The notes below the pieces were generated by a model. It ran no database searches and was not told where the DNA came from. It saw only the letters and a program-made list of their open reading frames with translations. A stretch of 64,000 bases of DNA from Chitinophagaceae bacterium. GTDB lineage: Bacteria; Bacteroidota; Bacteroidia; Chitinophagales; Chitinophagaceae. The stretch covers positions 310,001 to 374,000 of the forward strand of contig CANGIY010000001.1 of the NCBI GenBank assembly GCA_947454235.1. Reading direction: 5' to 3'. Within the stretch, counting starts at the first letter, position 1, and every line of letters begins with the position of its first letter. Made by a program: the position numbers and the translations under genes. This document shows positions 53,195 through 63,093 of this stretch, piece by piece.

Positions 53195-53755
53195 CTAAAG
53201 GTGTGGGACGTAATAAGGGGAAATGAACCAGTACACTAAAACACCGGTAATACTTACATACAGCCACAAAGGCCATGTGTATTTCGCCAGTTTTTTATGT
53301 TTAGGGAATTCACTCGTCAATGCTCTATAAGCGGTATAAAGAATGAAAGGTAAAATGATAGTTGCCAATGCAATATGCGAGAATAGGATAAACAGGTAAA
53401 CGAAGAACTTTGCATCGTGCACTCCGCCGTACTTTGTTTCACCTGCCAGCAAATGGTGTCCGATATATGATACCAGAAACAATACAGACAAAAGGATGGA
53501 AACAAACATCAGGTTTTTGTGCAGCTTGTAGTTCTTGTTCTTAACTGCAATTAAAGCCCATACCAGTAAAATAGAAACCGTTCCGTTAATTACTGCATTA
53601 ATTAATGCCAGAATGTGCACGTTGAAGCCAAAGTTGACACCCTCGAATAATTTAACGTTGGTAAGGAAAACTACAGCACCAAATACTACTAATGATACTG
53701 TCCAGATAAGCAGGTTAGCTTGTTTGTCGTTTTGTTTAATTGTTGGAGATAACAT
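53195..53755 (-). CDS. DUF420 membrane protein of the oxidase operon
   Basis: Integral membrane protein of 186 residues with about five transmembrane spans (LLIWTVSLVVFGAVVFL, ILALINAVINGTVSILLVWAL, LMFVSILLSVLFLVSYIGHHLL, FFVYLFILFSHIALATIILPFIL, LWLYVSITGVLVYWFI). The conserved GHHLL and SHI histidines are present. DUF420 proteins are regularly encoded with haem-copper oxidases and related to CtaM, an assembly factor; that role fits the last position in this operon. Confidence 0.85.
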   Translation of the reverse strand: MLSPTIKQNDKQANLLIWTVSLVVFGAVVFLTNVKLFEGVNFGFNVHILALINAVINGTVSILLVWALIAVKNKNYKLHKNLMFVSILLSVLFLVSYIGHHLLAGETKYGGVHDAKFFVYLFILFSHIALATIILPFILYTAYRALTSEFPKHKKLAKYTWPLWLYVSITGVLVYWFISPYYVPHL

Positions 53756-53790
53756 ACCCTTGCTTTAAGCCTTGTTTATTAATCAATCGT

Positions 53791-54504
53791 TTACTTATGA
53801 TGTTTTTCGAGGGTCAAAAGTACTATATCATCAGCACAGTTCTTTACTTCTTTGTCATTTGCGCCTTCATAAATACCCCTTATATTGCGAAACGTGTCTA
53901 ATAACACCAGTTTTTCGGTATGTATTAGGTCGTCAGCACCACCATCGCCGGGACCGGTTGATAGTCCAAGCTCTTCTCTAATATACTTATAGATTGATTT
54001 TTTATCGCCTGTCATGAACCACCAATGGTCGGGGTTTGCACCAAATCTATCGGCATAAGCCCTGAGTTTAAGCAATGAGTCGCGCTCAGGCATTACCGAA
54101 ATAGATATAAAATGAACGTCGTTAACCAATGTTGCCTCTTTTTTAGGGTCTTTCCCAAATCCTTTTTGCAGGAAGCTCATTTTCTTGGTGAGCATTGGAC
54201 AGCTTTCGGTACAGTCGGTAAAAATGAAGTCCATCACCAATATCTTGCCTTTAAGCTTTTGGTTCAGGCTTACTGTTTCACCTACCTGGTTCATCAATGT
54301 AATGTCGGCTACTTTGTGGTAAACAGTATCCAGTTTTATACCTGTTGCAGTCTTGGTGGTATCAATACGTTCTATATTGAAATAGTTGGGGATCTGAACC
54401 TTGCCCTTTGACAAATAGCTCACTATCAGGTATAAAGAAAGCGGCAACAAAAATGCTGCCGCTATTCCAAAATTTATTCGTTTGTTCGATTTTTTTTCTG
54501 CCAT
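53791..54504 (-). CDS. SCO1/SenC family copper chaperone
   Basis: Protein of 237 residues: one N-terminal membrane anchor (FGIAAAFLLPLSLYLIVSYL) and a thioredoxin-like domain facing the periplasm. The copper-binding CTESC (Cys98 and Cys102) and the distal His in DLIHTEKLVLLD are all present, so it should deliver copper to the CuA site of the oxidase or reduce its cysteines. Its start immediately follows the subunit IV stop codon, indicating translational coupling. Confidence 0.93.
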   Translation of the reverse strand: MAEKKSNKRINFGIAAAFLLPLSLYLIVSYLSKGKVQIPNYFNIERIDTTKTATGIKLDTVYHKVADITLMNQVGETVSLNQKLKGKILVMDFIFTDCTESCPMLTKKMSFLQKGFGKDPKKEATLVNDVHFISISVMPERDSLLKLRAYADRFGANPDHWWFMTGDKKSIYKYIREELGLSTGPGDGGADDLIHTEKLVLLDTFRNIRGIYEGANDKEVKNCADDIVLLTLEKHHK

Positions 54505-54957
54505 TTAGCCTTTTTCTTGAACAGTTGCAGTTGTGTGGGAATCAGGACGAGTCTTATTTGACTTGTTGATGTCTAACCAGAAACCACCATCGTAAAGGAA
54601 TGCGATAATGAACCACACAAACAATACCAATGGTACAAGTACTGTAACAATGAAATCTTTTTTCTCGTCGCCAAGGTGCATAAAGTTAGCTACGATGTAG
54701 CCGGCTTTTACAATTGTCAACAATAGGAACAAGAAGTTAACCATTCCTTTAGGCATGCTGTGACTTAAAAACATACCCATCATTACTTCTGACACTGTGA
54801 TTACAAGTAGAATCCAGAAGATTTTCCAAATTTTCTTAACCTGAGCTTTTGATTCTGATGAATTAACATCAGAATGGTGAGCCAATACTCCAGAGTACAG
54901 TTTCGACTGATCTCCTTCGTAAAGCGCCTGTATGCTGTTAGATGAATGTCCTGACAT
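54505..54957 (-). CDS. Cytochrome c oxidase subunit IV family protein
   Basis: Small membrane protein of 150 residues with three hydrophobic spans (IFWILLVITVSEVMMGMFL, MVNFLFLLLTIVKAGYIVANFMHLG, FIVTVLVPLVLFVWFIIAFLYDGGFW), the arrangement of prokaryotic COX4/caa3 subunit IV. The GYIVANFMHLGDEKK segment is typical. It stabilises the oxidase complex. Located between subunit III and SCO. Confidence 0.88.
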   Translation of the reverse strand: MSGHSSNSIQALYEGDQSKLYSGVLAHHSDVNSSESKAQVKKIWKIFWILLVITVSEVMMGMFLSHSMPKGMVNFLFLLLTIVKAGYIVANFMHLGDEKKDFIVTVLVPLVLFVWFIIAFLYDGGFWLDINKSNKTRPDSHTTATVQEKG

Positions 54958-54990
54958 ATTATTTGCGTTGATTTTGGAACAATTTGATTT

Positions 54991-55755
54991 TTAGAGTAAG
55001 TAGAAGCAAGTGAACACGAATACCCATACAAGGTCAACGAAGTGCCAGTAGAGACCGAATTTCTCAACCATTTCGTAGTGACCGCGTTTTTCATATACAC
55101 CGTTTACAGTGTTAACAAGAATCAAAATGTTGAATATAACACCACTCGTTACGTGACCACCGTGGAAACCTGTAATTGTAAAGAAGTAGTTGAAGAAGCT
55201 ATCAGTAGCTTTCAATGCTTCAGTTGCAGATTGTGGGTTTGCAAAAACGTGCGACACAGTAGTTGAGTGCATGTCAAAGAAATGTTGGAATTTCTCCATC
55301 GGTGTATTAACATCAGTAAAGCTACCCCAAAGACCACCTAACTCGTGACCAAGGTGCGTCCATTCCCAAGCCTGACAGCCAAGGAACATGATACCTCCAA
55401 TGATAGTCCAAATCAACCATTTAGCAACATTCTTTTTGTCGTTATAGTGACCGGCATGTACAGCAAGTACCATAGTCACAGAACTCATAATGAGGATGAA
55501 CGTCATCAAGCTCACGAAGAGTAATGGGAAGTTATCGCCAATAAAAGGGAATGAGCGAAATACTTGGTTGGCATCAGGCCATACGAGGTTCGAAAACCTG
55601 TGTGTACCATAGCTAATCAATAAAGCTCCGAACGTGAACGCATCCGAAAGGAGGAACATCCACATCATCATTTTTCCATAGCTAACCTGAAACGGGGATT
55701 GCCCACCTGACCAGAGCTTACTTTTCTCTGAGGGCACTGCAGTAGCGTGTGACAT
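54991..55755 (-). CDS. Haem-copper oxidase subunit III (first paralogue)
   Basis: Membrane protein of 254 residues of the cytochrome c oxidase subunit III family. Features: MMMWMFLLSDAFTFGALLISY near the N-terminus, about six or seven spans, the conserved FHGGHVTSGVIFN and the C-terminal YWHFVDLVWVFVFTCFYL. Subunit III lines the oxygen and proton route to subunit I. A second, shorter subunit III-like gene lies just upstream in the operon. The loop between spans 3 and 4 is enlarged (WTHLGHELGGLWGSFTDVNTPMEK). Confidence 0.92.
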   Translation of the reverse strand: MSHATAVPSEKSKLWSGGQSPFQVSYGKMMMWMFLLSDAFTFGALLISYGTHRFSNLVWPDANQVFRSFPFIGDNFPLLFVSLMTFILIMSSVTMVLAVHAGHYNDKKNVAKWLIWTIIGGIMFLGCQAWEWTHLGHELGGLWGSFTDVNTPMEKFQHFFDMHSTTVSHVFANPQSATEALKATDSFFNYFFTITGFHGGHVTSGVIFNILILVNTVNGVYEKRGHYEMVEKFGLYWHFVDLVWVFVFTCFYLL

Positions 55756-55806
55756 ACTCTATCTAGAAACTGATTTTAGTTATTGGTGGCGAAATTGCAA
55801 ATTATT

Positions 55807-56415
55807 TTAGTGATTTAATAGAAAGAAGACAAATAAATATATCCATAATACATCAACGAAGTGCCAATAGCCACCTACAATTTCCAAACTTGTGGTGCTG
55901 TAAACCTTCACATTTTTGCTGTAAGACTTAATGAAAACGTACAAAAGAGCGAAAATTCCACCGGCTATGTGGGCTAAGTGAGCACCTGCAATAATGAATA
56001 GAAACGAACCACTTGGGTTACCATTCAGGCGTACTGTTGACGAAGCATTTTGTAATTGCCCGCTGATGTTTATTTGTTGAGGAATGTGATACAATTGATA
56101 AAAGCCCCAGTACTGAAGCGCACCAAAACCTAAACCAAGCAAAATAGTAGTGAGCATTAAGTTGCGGAAGGATGCAATTTTGCGATTCTTGAAGGCTTTA
56201 ACAGCTAAATAATAGGTTACGCTGCTGGCTACTATTACAACCGTTGAAACATAGAATGCTGAAGGCAACTCAAAAACACGCCATTCGCCCTGCCCCCTGC
56301 GTACTATATATCCGCTGGTAAGCCCGGCAAACATCATAGCAATGCTGCAAAGCGCAATCCAGAGTGCAAATTTCTGTGGGTGAATTTTTTTAGTAGTCGG
56401 AACGGCACTGTCCAT
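55807..56415 (-). CDS. Haem-copper oxidase subunit III (second paralogue)
   Basis: Protein of 202 residues with five predicted spans and the same family ending, YWHFVDVLWIYLFVFFLLNH, plus FIIAGAHLAHIAGGIFALLYVF. The N-terminus (HPQKFALWIALCSIAMMFAGLTSGYIVRR) is that of the short subunit III form. Two adjacent subunit III genes are common in caa3-type operons of Bacteroidota. Which one assembles with subunit I, or whether both do, cannot be told here. Confidence 0.9.
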   Translation of the reverse strand: MDSAVPTTKKIHPQKFALWIALCSIAMMFAGLTSGYIVRRGQGEWRVFELPSAFYVSTVVIVASSVTYYLAVKAFKNRKIASFRNLMLTTILLGLGFGALQYWGFYQLYHIPQQINISGQLQNASSTVRLNGNPSGSFLFIIAGAHLAHIAGGIFALLYVFIKSYSKNVKVYSTTSLEIVGGYWHFVDVLWIYLFVFFLLNH

Positions 56416-56434
56416 AAAAAATAGTTTATTACTG

Positions 56435-57352
56435 TTATAATTTGTCGAATATCAAAGCCAATAAAATGGCAGGTAGGTAAATAAATGAGGCATACATTAC
56501 CTTCCTCGCATATTTTTCGTTGTTGTGTTTATAAAATGCAGCTGAAGCTACAAAGTACAACACACCAAAAACCAACATTACAATTGTTCCGGCGTTGCCG
56601 CACAATCCGAAAAACTTCGGTGCCAAAGCCAAAGGAATCAAAATGAGGCTATAAAACATGCATTGCAGCGCAGTAAATTTTGATTCACGTTCTCTGGAAG
56701 GTAGCATCTTAATACCTGCGTTGGTATAGTCTTCGTAAGCTACATAAGCAATCGCCCAGAAATGCGGGAACTGCCAAAAAAACTGTAAGAGAAAAAGTAT
56801 CCATCCACCAGTACTCACAATACCCGTTGCTGCTATCCATCCAATCATTGGCGGTAAAGCACCCGGAATTGCACCGATAAGCACAGCAATCGGGTGAATT
56901 TTCTTCATCGGAGTATAGGCAAACGCATACAACAACAAGGAGAAAAGGCTCATGAGCCCAGCCATAATGTTGAAGTAGTAACCGAGCAATGCCGCACCTG
57001 CAAAACCGGTCATGAATGCGAAAATCCAAGCCTCGGTTTGTTGCATCCTGCCATCAGGCAAAGGCCTGTTGCGTGTGCGTTTCATCAACTTATCGCTGTC
57101 GCGTTCCAGAATCTGATTAATTGTATTCGCACCACCAGTCACCATCATTCCACCTACAAACAGTGTGATGATGTTCTGCCACATGTGCATGTCGCTGAAC
57201 TCAAAATGGATTTGGGGAGCAATAAGATAACCAATGACACTACTGAATACCACCATCCCCGAAAGGTTCGGCTTCAAAAGCTGATTGTAGTCTTTGATTC
57301 TGTTTGTCAGGGGTAAGTGCCACCCTGCATCTACAGATTCTTGCTGGAGCAT
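56435..57352 (-). CDS. ctaB: Haem O synthase (protohaem IX farnesyltransferase)
   Basis: UbiA-type membrane prenyltransferase of 305 residues that farnesylates haem B to haem O for the oxidase. The substrate-binding motif NTINQILERDSDKLMKRTRNRPLP contains the NxxxDxxxD core, and the second Asp-rich loop is present near YVAYEDYTNAGIKMLPS. About eight or nine hydrophobic spans. It heads the operon; the start of the next gene is 19 bp downstream. Oxidase subunits I and II are not within the window. Confidence 0.95.
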   Translation of the reverse strand: MLQQESVDAGWHLPLTNRIKDYNQLLKPNLSGMVVFSSVIGYLIAPQIHFEFSDMHMWQNIITLFVGGMMVTGGANTINQILERDSDKLMKRTRNRPLPDGRMQQTEAWIFAFMTGFAGAALLGYYFNIMAGLMSLFSLLLYAFAYTPMKKIHPIAVLIGAIPGALPPMIGWIAATGIVSTGGWILFLLQFFWQFPHFWAIAYVAYEDYTNAGIKMLPSRERESKFTALQCMFYSLILIPLALAPKFFGLCGNAGTIVMLVFGVLYFVASAAFYKHNNEKYARKVMYASFIYLPAILLALIFDKL

Positions 57353-57659
57353 TTAAATTGATGCTTATTTTGAATGAATGTGCAAAAGTAAGTGCTTTTT
57401 GATTAAGTCCGATTTATTTGAGCTATTAAGTGATAGGCGCTATCGCGAATGTTGAGATAGCATGTGGATTTGTCGGCGACAGAATGTGTTTTCTTGATTT
57501 TTTGTCGTTGCTTTTCTGTTAGATGAGCATTTGTTATAAATATTTTTCGGTGTGTGTAGCTATATTAAATAGGAATAACGATTTTTGCATGTTAAAGCTG
57601 TTTGGACAATCGTCCAGACGGTTGTATTTTACAAGCCAATTTTAAAAAAATAAAACTCT
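57353..57659. other. Divergent intergenic region with competing hairpins
   Basis: 307 bp without a gene. Besides the ctaB -7 element, it holds three short complementary blocks: GATAG (57432-57436), CTATC (57440-57444) and GATAG (57456-57460). The middle block can pair with either neighbour (GCTATC/GATAGC in the longer form). I find no exact -7 element for the plus-strand gene at 57660. Confidence 0.5.
57383..57390 (-). promoter_or_regulatory. -7 element TActTTTG of the oxidase operon
   Basis: Exact TAnnTTTG match on minus, about 30 bp before ATG 57352. Confidence 0.55.
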
Positions 57660-60600
57660 ATGAAGTTTTCTTTACGCCCTTCACTTGTGCTAAAAGCTCT
57701 GTTTTTAGTAGTCGCTTCCGGTCTGGCTTTTTCAGTCGGCGCACAAACAATTTCTACCGTTGCGGGTATGAATGGTTACTACGGTTACGCCGGAGATGGT
57801 GGGTTGGCGACAGCAGCCGAAATTGGTACTCCGAACGGCATCACTTCCGATACATCAGGAAATATTTACTTTTCCGATTACGCAAATAACGTTGTCAGGA
57901 AAATGGACCTTACAGGGCACATTTCAACTTATGCAGGTAATGGTTTAGCGGGTTTTTCAGGCGACGGTAGTGCCGCTACCTTGGCTAAGTTGAATATCCC
58001 ACAAGGATTGTGTTTTGACAGATTTGGTAATTTATACATCGCTGATGCGGGCAATTTTGTGGTGCGCAAAGTGAGTCCTTCCGGCATAATATCAACCTAC
58101 GCCGGGGTGGTAGGAACTTCGGGTACTTCCGGCGACGGCGGTGCAGCTACATTAGCTGAAATTCAAAATGTTTACGATGTTGCCGTTGACCCTTCAGGCA
58201 ATTTGTATATTGCTGACGGTGCTGCAAGAATTAGAAAAGTAACAACTTCAGGTATCATATCAACGTTTGCAGGTAATGGTAGTTATGACTATACAGGCGA
58301 TGGCAGTGCAGCGACTTTGGCTGCATTGAATGGTCCAACAGGCGTTGCCGCAGATAGGAATGGAAATATTTACATTGCTGATAACATGAACAACGTTATT
58401 CGTAAGGTAAACACATCAGGTATCATCAGAACGGTTGCAGGCAACGGTTACGGAGCAGGTACTTTCTCAGGTTTTTCCGGAAGTGGTGGTTATTCAGGCG
58501 ATGGCGGTCCGGCAACTGATGCCATGTTGAACAATCCGTCAGGTATTTCAGTAGATAGATTAGGTAACTTGTTTATTGCTGACCAATGGAGCAACGTAGT
58601 TAGAAAAGTTGACCTGACAGGTACAATTTCGACTTTGGCAGGTAATACGGGTGCAGGTTATAGTGGTGATGGCGGTCCGGCTACTGATGCTAATTTAAAT
58701 TTTGCCAACTACACAGCTACCGACCCCGGCAATAATGTATTCATTTCAGACTATGGAAACAATGTAATCAGGTTTGTACCTGCATTGCCTCCAATCACAA
58801 TTGCAACCGCAACTGATACTGTTTGTGCCAGAACTGCTGTTATATTTACTGCAACTATTTCAGTTACAGGTAGTTATCATTATAATTGGTACATCAATGG
58901 CACAGCTGTTGGTCCTGATGCTTTGACTTTCACTGCTGATAGTGTTCACAATCATGATTCTGTTTATTGTGTATTAGTAGATGCAAGTACTTCTACTGTT
59001 TTGGCTACCTCTAACGGTATTGTAATGACAGTACATCCACTTCCTGACCCAGGTTCAATATCTGGTACAGGCAGCGTGTGTGGTACAGCGACAGTAACAT
59101 TAACCGAATCGGTTACCGGCGGCACATGGAGCTCTTCAAGCACTGCTATTGCTACAGTAAGTAGTTCAGGTGATGTAAGGGGTGTTGGTGCAGGAACTGC
59201 TACTATTTCTTATGCTGTGACTTCTCCGTTAGGATGTGCAACGCAATATGCTACATATCCGTTCACTGTTACGTTCCCGCCATCAACTGCAGGAACCATC
59301 TCCGGTGCTTCAACTGTATGTACAGGTACTTCAATAACGTTAACTGATGGTACTACGGGTGGTACATGGAGTAGCTCCAATTCTGCTATTGCGTCGGTAG
59401 ATGCTTCGGGTGTCGTAAATGGTATCACAACAGGTAGTGTAACTATTACCTATACCATTACTAACCTTTGTGGTTCAGCTACAGCAACTCATCCGGTAAC
59501 CGTAAACACAATTCCTTCATCAGGTTCTATTTCTGGTGCGTCTTATGTTTGCGTAGGCGATAGTACTTTACTTTCAGAAACTGCCACTGGCGGAGTTTGG
59601 AGTACAAGTAGTTCAGCACTTGCTACTGTTTCTACTACAGGTAGGGTGCGCGGAACTGGTGCAGGCAGTGTTACTATTACTTACACTACTTCATCTTCTT
59701 GTGGTTCATCTTTCGCGACTTACCCAATGACTGTTATAGCTTATCCTACTTCAGGTGTTATTTCAGGTGCCACTTCGGTTTGTGCGGGGCTCTCTACTAC
59801 ATATACTGAATCTGTTTCAGGTGGCACCTGGAGTAGTTCAAATACTTCAATAGCTACAGTCGATGCTTCAGGCAATGTAAATGGTGTTGCGGTTGGTACA
59901 GCTACAATTTCTTACACGGTTTCAAATGCTTGTGCTACATTATTTGCTGTAAAAAATATTACTGTAAATGCAGCGCCTGCACATGGAGTAATTTCTGGTG
60001 GCGCAACAAGTTGTATAGGTGCAACTACTTCTCTAACCGAATCTTTATCTGGCGGCACTTGGGTAAGCGGTACTACAACAGTTGCTACAATCAACAGCTC
60101 GACAGGTGCTATGACTGGTGTTGCTGCAGGTAATACCTTAATTAGCTACGGTGTTGTTGGTAGCTGCGGTACAACATACGATACTATGACGGTTACTATA
60201 TTGCCTACGCCTTCGGCAGGTACAATCAGTGGTAGTTCTACTGTTTGTGTGGGTGCATCTACAACTCTTACATCATCTGTTACCGGCGGTTCTTGGTCTT
60301 CAGGTAGTATTGCTACAGCTACTGTTGATGCATCGGGTAATGTATATGGTGTTGCGACGGGCTCTGTAACTATTTCATATACTATTTCAAATTTCTGCGG
60401 TACCGATATTGCAACGCATGTTATAAATGTAAATGCAGCTTCAACTGCGGGTACAATATCAAGTGGTTCTTCTTCAGTATGTGTGGGTGCAAGTATGTCT
60501 TTCACCCCTACAGTTTCAGGTGGTACATGGTCAAGTTCAGATAATACTTTGGCAACAGTTGACGCATCTGGTAACGTAACCGGTGTTGCCGCTGGCGCAG

Positions 60601-63026
60601 TAACTATAAGTTATGCAGTTACTTCAACTTGCGGAGTAGATTATGCTACTTCATCAGTAACCGTATTGCCTTTACCAAATGCTGGTACTATTACTGGTCC
60701 AACAACAGTGTGTACAGGTGCTTCAATGACACTTACTGATGCAACAGGAAGCGGCTCATGGAGCAGTTCTTCAATAGCGACAGCAACTGTTGATGCGTCA
60801 GGTAATGTTTTTGGTGTGGCTGCAGGTTCTGTTGATATCACTTATTCAGTGACAAATTCGTGCGGTACCGCAAACGCAGTGCAAACAGTTTCTGTTTACC
60901 TAACTGCAAACGCAGGTTCAATTTCAGGCTCAGCGACAGTTTGTGAAGCTGCGACTACAACTCTTAGCGAAACTGCAACGGGCGGTACATGGAGTAGTTC
61001 AAATACATCTCTTGCTACTGTTTCGGCAGGCGGCGTAGTTACGGGTGTATCTGCGGGTGCAGTTACTATTTCGTACACAGTTACAACAGCTTGTAATACC
61101 GACGTGGCAACTTACTCAATGACAGTAAATCCGCTTCCTAACCCGGGAACAATAACAGGTGCATCATTTGTTTGTTTGTCTGCAACTACAACACTTTCTG
61201 ATGCGGCTGGCAGCGGTTCATGGAGCAGTTCTTCAAGTTCTGTAGCTACCATTGATGCCGGCGGTATCGTTTACCCGGTTGCTGTAGGTACAACTACTAT
61301 TTCTTATACAGTAACTAATGCTTGCGGCACATCGAGTGCTACTTCTTCTTTCAATGTTATCACTGTTCCTTCAGTTGCAGCGATCTCTGGTTCAACATTT
61401 GTTTGCGCCGGTGCATCAACTTCACTAACTGACGCCACTACGGGCGGTACTTGGTCAACATCAAGTGCTGCGGTCGCTACAATCGATGGCTCGGGTAATT
61501 TGTTTGGTGTGAGTGCAGGGTCTGGTACAGTAAGTTATGCTGTTACCAATACTTGTGGTACAACAACAGTTACCGCAGCGTTAACGGTAGGCACCACACC
61601 TACTGTGGGCGCTATTACAGGTGCTGCTTTTGTATGCATGGCAGATTCTGTGGTTATGACTGATGCAATTTCGGGTGGTGTTTGGTCTTCAAGTAACACA
61701 GCTATTGCTACAATCAATGCTTCTACAGGTGGTACATATCCGGTTTCTGTTGGTTCTGCTACCATTACATACACAATTACCAATGCGTGTGGTTCAGCAG
61801 CAACATTGCATGCTCTTGCTGTTTACGCGTTGCCTTCTGCCGGCTATATCACTGGTCCTGCTTCTGTTTGTCCTGGCGATTCTGTTTCATTGTCAGAAAC
61901 TGTATCAACTGGTACTTGGAGCAGCAGTACGCCGGGCGTTGCAACTGTTACTTCTACCGGTGTAGTATATGGCGTATCTGCCGGTTCCGCTACTATTAGT
62001 TATTCTGTTACAGGTATTTGCGGAACAACTTATGCAACTTTTGCATTCACGGTTAACCCTGATCCTTATGCAGGTCATATCACTGGTCCTGATACAGTTT
62101 GTACTGGTACTACCATCGCATATACTGATACAGTTGCAGGTGGTGTATGGAGCTCAAGCAATCCATTTGTAGTAACTGTAAGTAGTACAGGTGCTGCAAC
62201 AGGTGGTGCATCTGATACGGCTAACGTTATATACACAGTTACCAATGTCTGTGGTACAGTAAGTGCGGCTAAACGCATTTATGTAAATACAATTCCTTAC
62301 CCTGGTGTTATTACTGGTGCTTCTCAGGTATGTAGAAGAACTTCTTCTGCCCTTTCATGCACAGTGGCTGGTACCAACTGGGCTACAAGCAATACAAATG
62401 CAACAGTTTCTTCAACTGGTATTGTAAATGGTATCAACCCGGGTACAGTTACAATCTACCACATTGTTGGAAATGGTTGTGGTGCTGATACTGCCCGTTT
62501 TGAAGATACAGTAGTAACTTACCTTTCAAATGCAATGTTGGCAACAACCGACTCTGTTTGCCCTGGCGATACGATTCATGTATCTGTGCCTTATCTCGGC
62601 GGTGCTTTCAGCTTGTCGAATAGCCACATTGTAATGGATACACTTGGAAACATGATTGCAACTACTTCAGGTCTTGATACGATTACTTATACTGTTTTGA
62701 ATGCGTGTGGAACTTCTTCAGCATCAATATCAGTTTTTGTAAGGTCAACTGCTGATTGTCATACAGGTGTTGTGATTGTAAATCGCGAGAGTGGTTTGAG
62801 GGTTTACCCTAACCCAGCAACAGGTGTAGCGCACATTGAATTGAATGATGCCGCTAATGGCACAGCCAACATCACGGTTACAAACATGGTAGGCCAGGTT
62901 GTTAGCCAGTTTGCACTCAATACTAACACTACTACTGATTTTGCATTGAATTACGCTTCGGGTGTGTACTACATCAGTTGCTTGTACAATGGCAAAACAA
63001 CAGTTCAAAGGCTAATTGTCGAATAA
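57660..63026 (+). CDS. T9SS-secreted protein: NHL propeller plus 16 two-cysteine Ig-like modules
   Basis: Secreted protein of 1788 residues. Order: signal peptide (1-29, ending SVGAQ); six NHL repeats (about 30-378); one Ig-like domain (YNWYINGTAVGPDALTF, about 380-460); 16 Ig-like modules (about 465-1700) of the same two-cysteine type as the giant protein, the last two diverged; and a type A T9SS sorting domain (about 1705-1788, LRVYPNPATGVAHIELND ... GVYYISCLYNGKTTVQRLIVE). Modules 6-10 show a two-module alternation at about 465 bp. It is the mid-length member of the propeller-stalk family in this window and ends at the terminator at 63041. Confidence 0.93.
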   Translation: MKFSLRPSLVLKALFLVVASGLAFSVGAQTISTVAGMNGYYGYAGDGGLATAAEIGTPNGITSDTSGNIYFSDYANNVVRKMDLTGHISTYAGNGLAGFSGDGSAATLAKLNIPQGLCFDRFGNLYIADAGNFVVRKVSPSGIISTYAGVVGTSGTSGDGGAATLAEIQNVYDVAVDPSGNLYIADGAARIRKVTTSGIISTFAGNGSYDYTGDGSAATLAALNGPTGVAADRNGNIYIADNMNNVIRKVNTSGIIRTVAGNGYGAGTFSGFSGSGGYSGDGGPATDAMLNNPSGISVDRLGNLFIADQWSNVVRKVDLTGTISTLAGNTGAGYSGDGGPATDANLNFANYTATDPGNNVFISDYGNNVIRFVPALPPITIATATDTVCARTAVIFTATISVTGSYHYNWYINGTAVGPDALTFTADSVHNHDSVYCVLVDASTSTVLATSNGIVMTVHPLPDPGSISGTGSVCGTATVTLTESVTGGTWSSSSTAIATVSSSGDVRGVGAGTATISYAVTSPLGCATQYATYPFTVTFPPSTAGTISGASTVCTGTSITLTDGTTGGTWSSSNSAIASVDASGVVNGITTGSVTITYTITNLCGSATATHPVTVNTIPSSGSISGASYVCVGDSTLLSETATGGVWSTSSSALATVSTTGRVRGTGAGSVTITYTTSSSCGSSFATYPMTVIAYPTSGVISGATSVCAGLSTTYTESVSGGTWSSSNTSIATVDASGNVNGVAVGTATISYTVSNACATLFAVKNITVNAAPAHGVISGGATSCIGATTSLTESLSGGTWVSGTTTVATINSSTGAMTGVAAGNTLISYGVVGSCGTTYDTMTVTILPTPSAGTISGSSTVCVGASTTLTSSVTGGSWSSGSIATATVDASGNVYGVATGSVTISYTISNFCGTDIATHVINVNAASTAGTISSGSSSVCVGASMSFTPTVSGGTWSSSDNTLATVDASGNVTGVAAGAVTISYAVTSTCGVDYATSSVTVLPLPNAGTITGPTTVCTGASMTLTDATGSGSWSSSSIATATVDASGNVFGVAAGSVDITYSVTNSCGTANAVQTVSVYLTANAGSISGSATVCEAATTTLSETATGGTWSSSNTSLATVSAGGVVTGVSAGAVTISYTVTTACNTDVATYSMTVNPLPNPGTITGASFVCLSATTTLSDAAGSGSWSSSSSSVATIDAGGIVYPVAVGTTTISYTVTNACGTSSATSSFNVITVPSVAAISGSTFVCAGASTSLTDATTGGTWSTSSAAVATIDGSGNLFGVSAGSGTVSYAVTNTCGTTTVTAALTVGTTPTVGAITGAAFVCMADSVVMTDAISGGVWSSSNTAIATINASTGGTYPVSVGSATITYTITNACGSAATLHALAVYALPSAGYITGPASVCPGDSVSLSETVSTGTWSSSTPGVATVTSTGVVYGVSAGSATISYSVTGICGTTYATFAFTVNPDPYAGHITGPDTVCTGTTIAYTDTVAGGVWSSSNPFVVTVSSTGAATGGASDTANVIYTVTNVCGTVSAAKRIYVNTIPYPGVITGASQVCRRTSSALSCTVAGTNWATSNTNATVSSTGIVNGINPGTVTIYHIVGNGCGADTARFEDTVVTYLSNAMLATTDSVCPGDTIHVSVPYLGGAFSLSNSHIVMDTLGNMIATTSGLDTITYTVLNACGTSSASISVFVRSTADCHTGVVIVNRESGLRVYPNPATGVAHIELNDAANGTANITVTNMVGQVVSQFALNTNTTTDFALNYASGVYYISCLYNGKTTVQRLIVE
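60217..61144 (+). repeat. Two-module higher-order repeat in the 1788-residue protein gene
   Basis: Starts of modules 6, 8 and 10 lie at 60217, 60683 and 61145, spacings of 466 and 462 bp. Modules 6 and 8 share GSWSSxSIATATVDASGN (module 10 GSWSSSSSSVATIDAGG), whereas modules 7 and 9 have GGTWSS and end in LPLPN / NPLPN. Confidence 0.65.
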
Positions 63027-63040
63027 TCTAATTAATGACT

Positions 63041-63077
63041 ATAACCCCACCCTGTTCACCGGGGTGGGGTTATTTAT
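63041..63077 (+). terminator. Strong terminator after the 1788-residue protein gene
   Basis: Perfect 12-bp stem ATAACCCCACCC (63041-63052) with GGGTGGGGTTAT (63062-63073), 9-nt loop, then T-rich sequence. Confidence 0.9.
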
Positions 63078-63093
63078 TGAAAGTGATACAACT

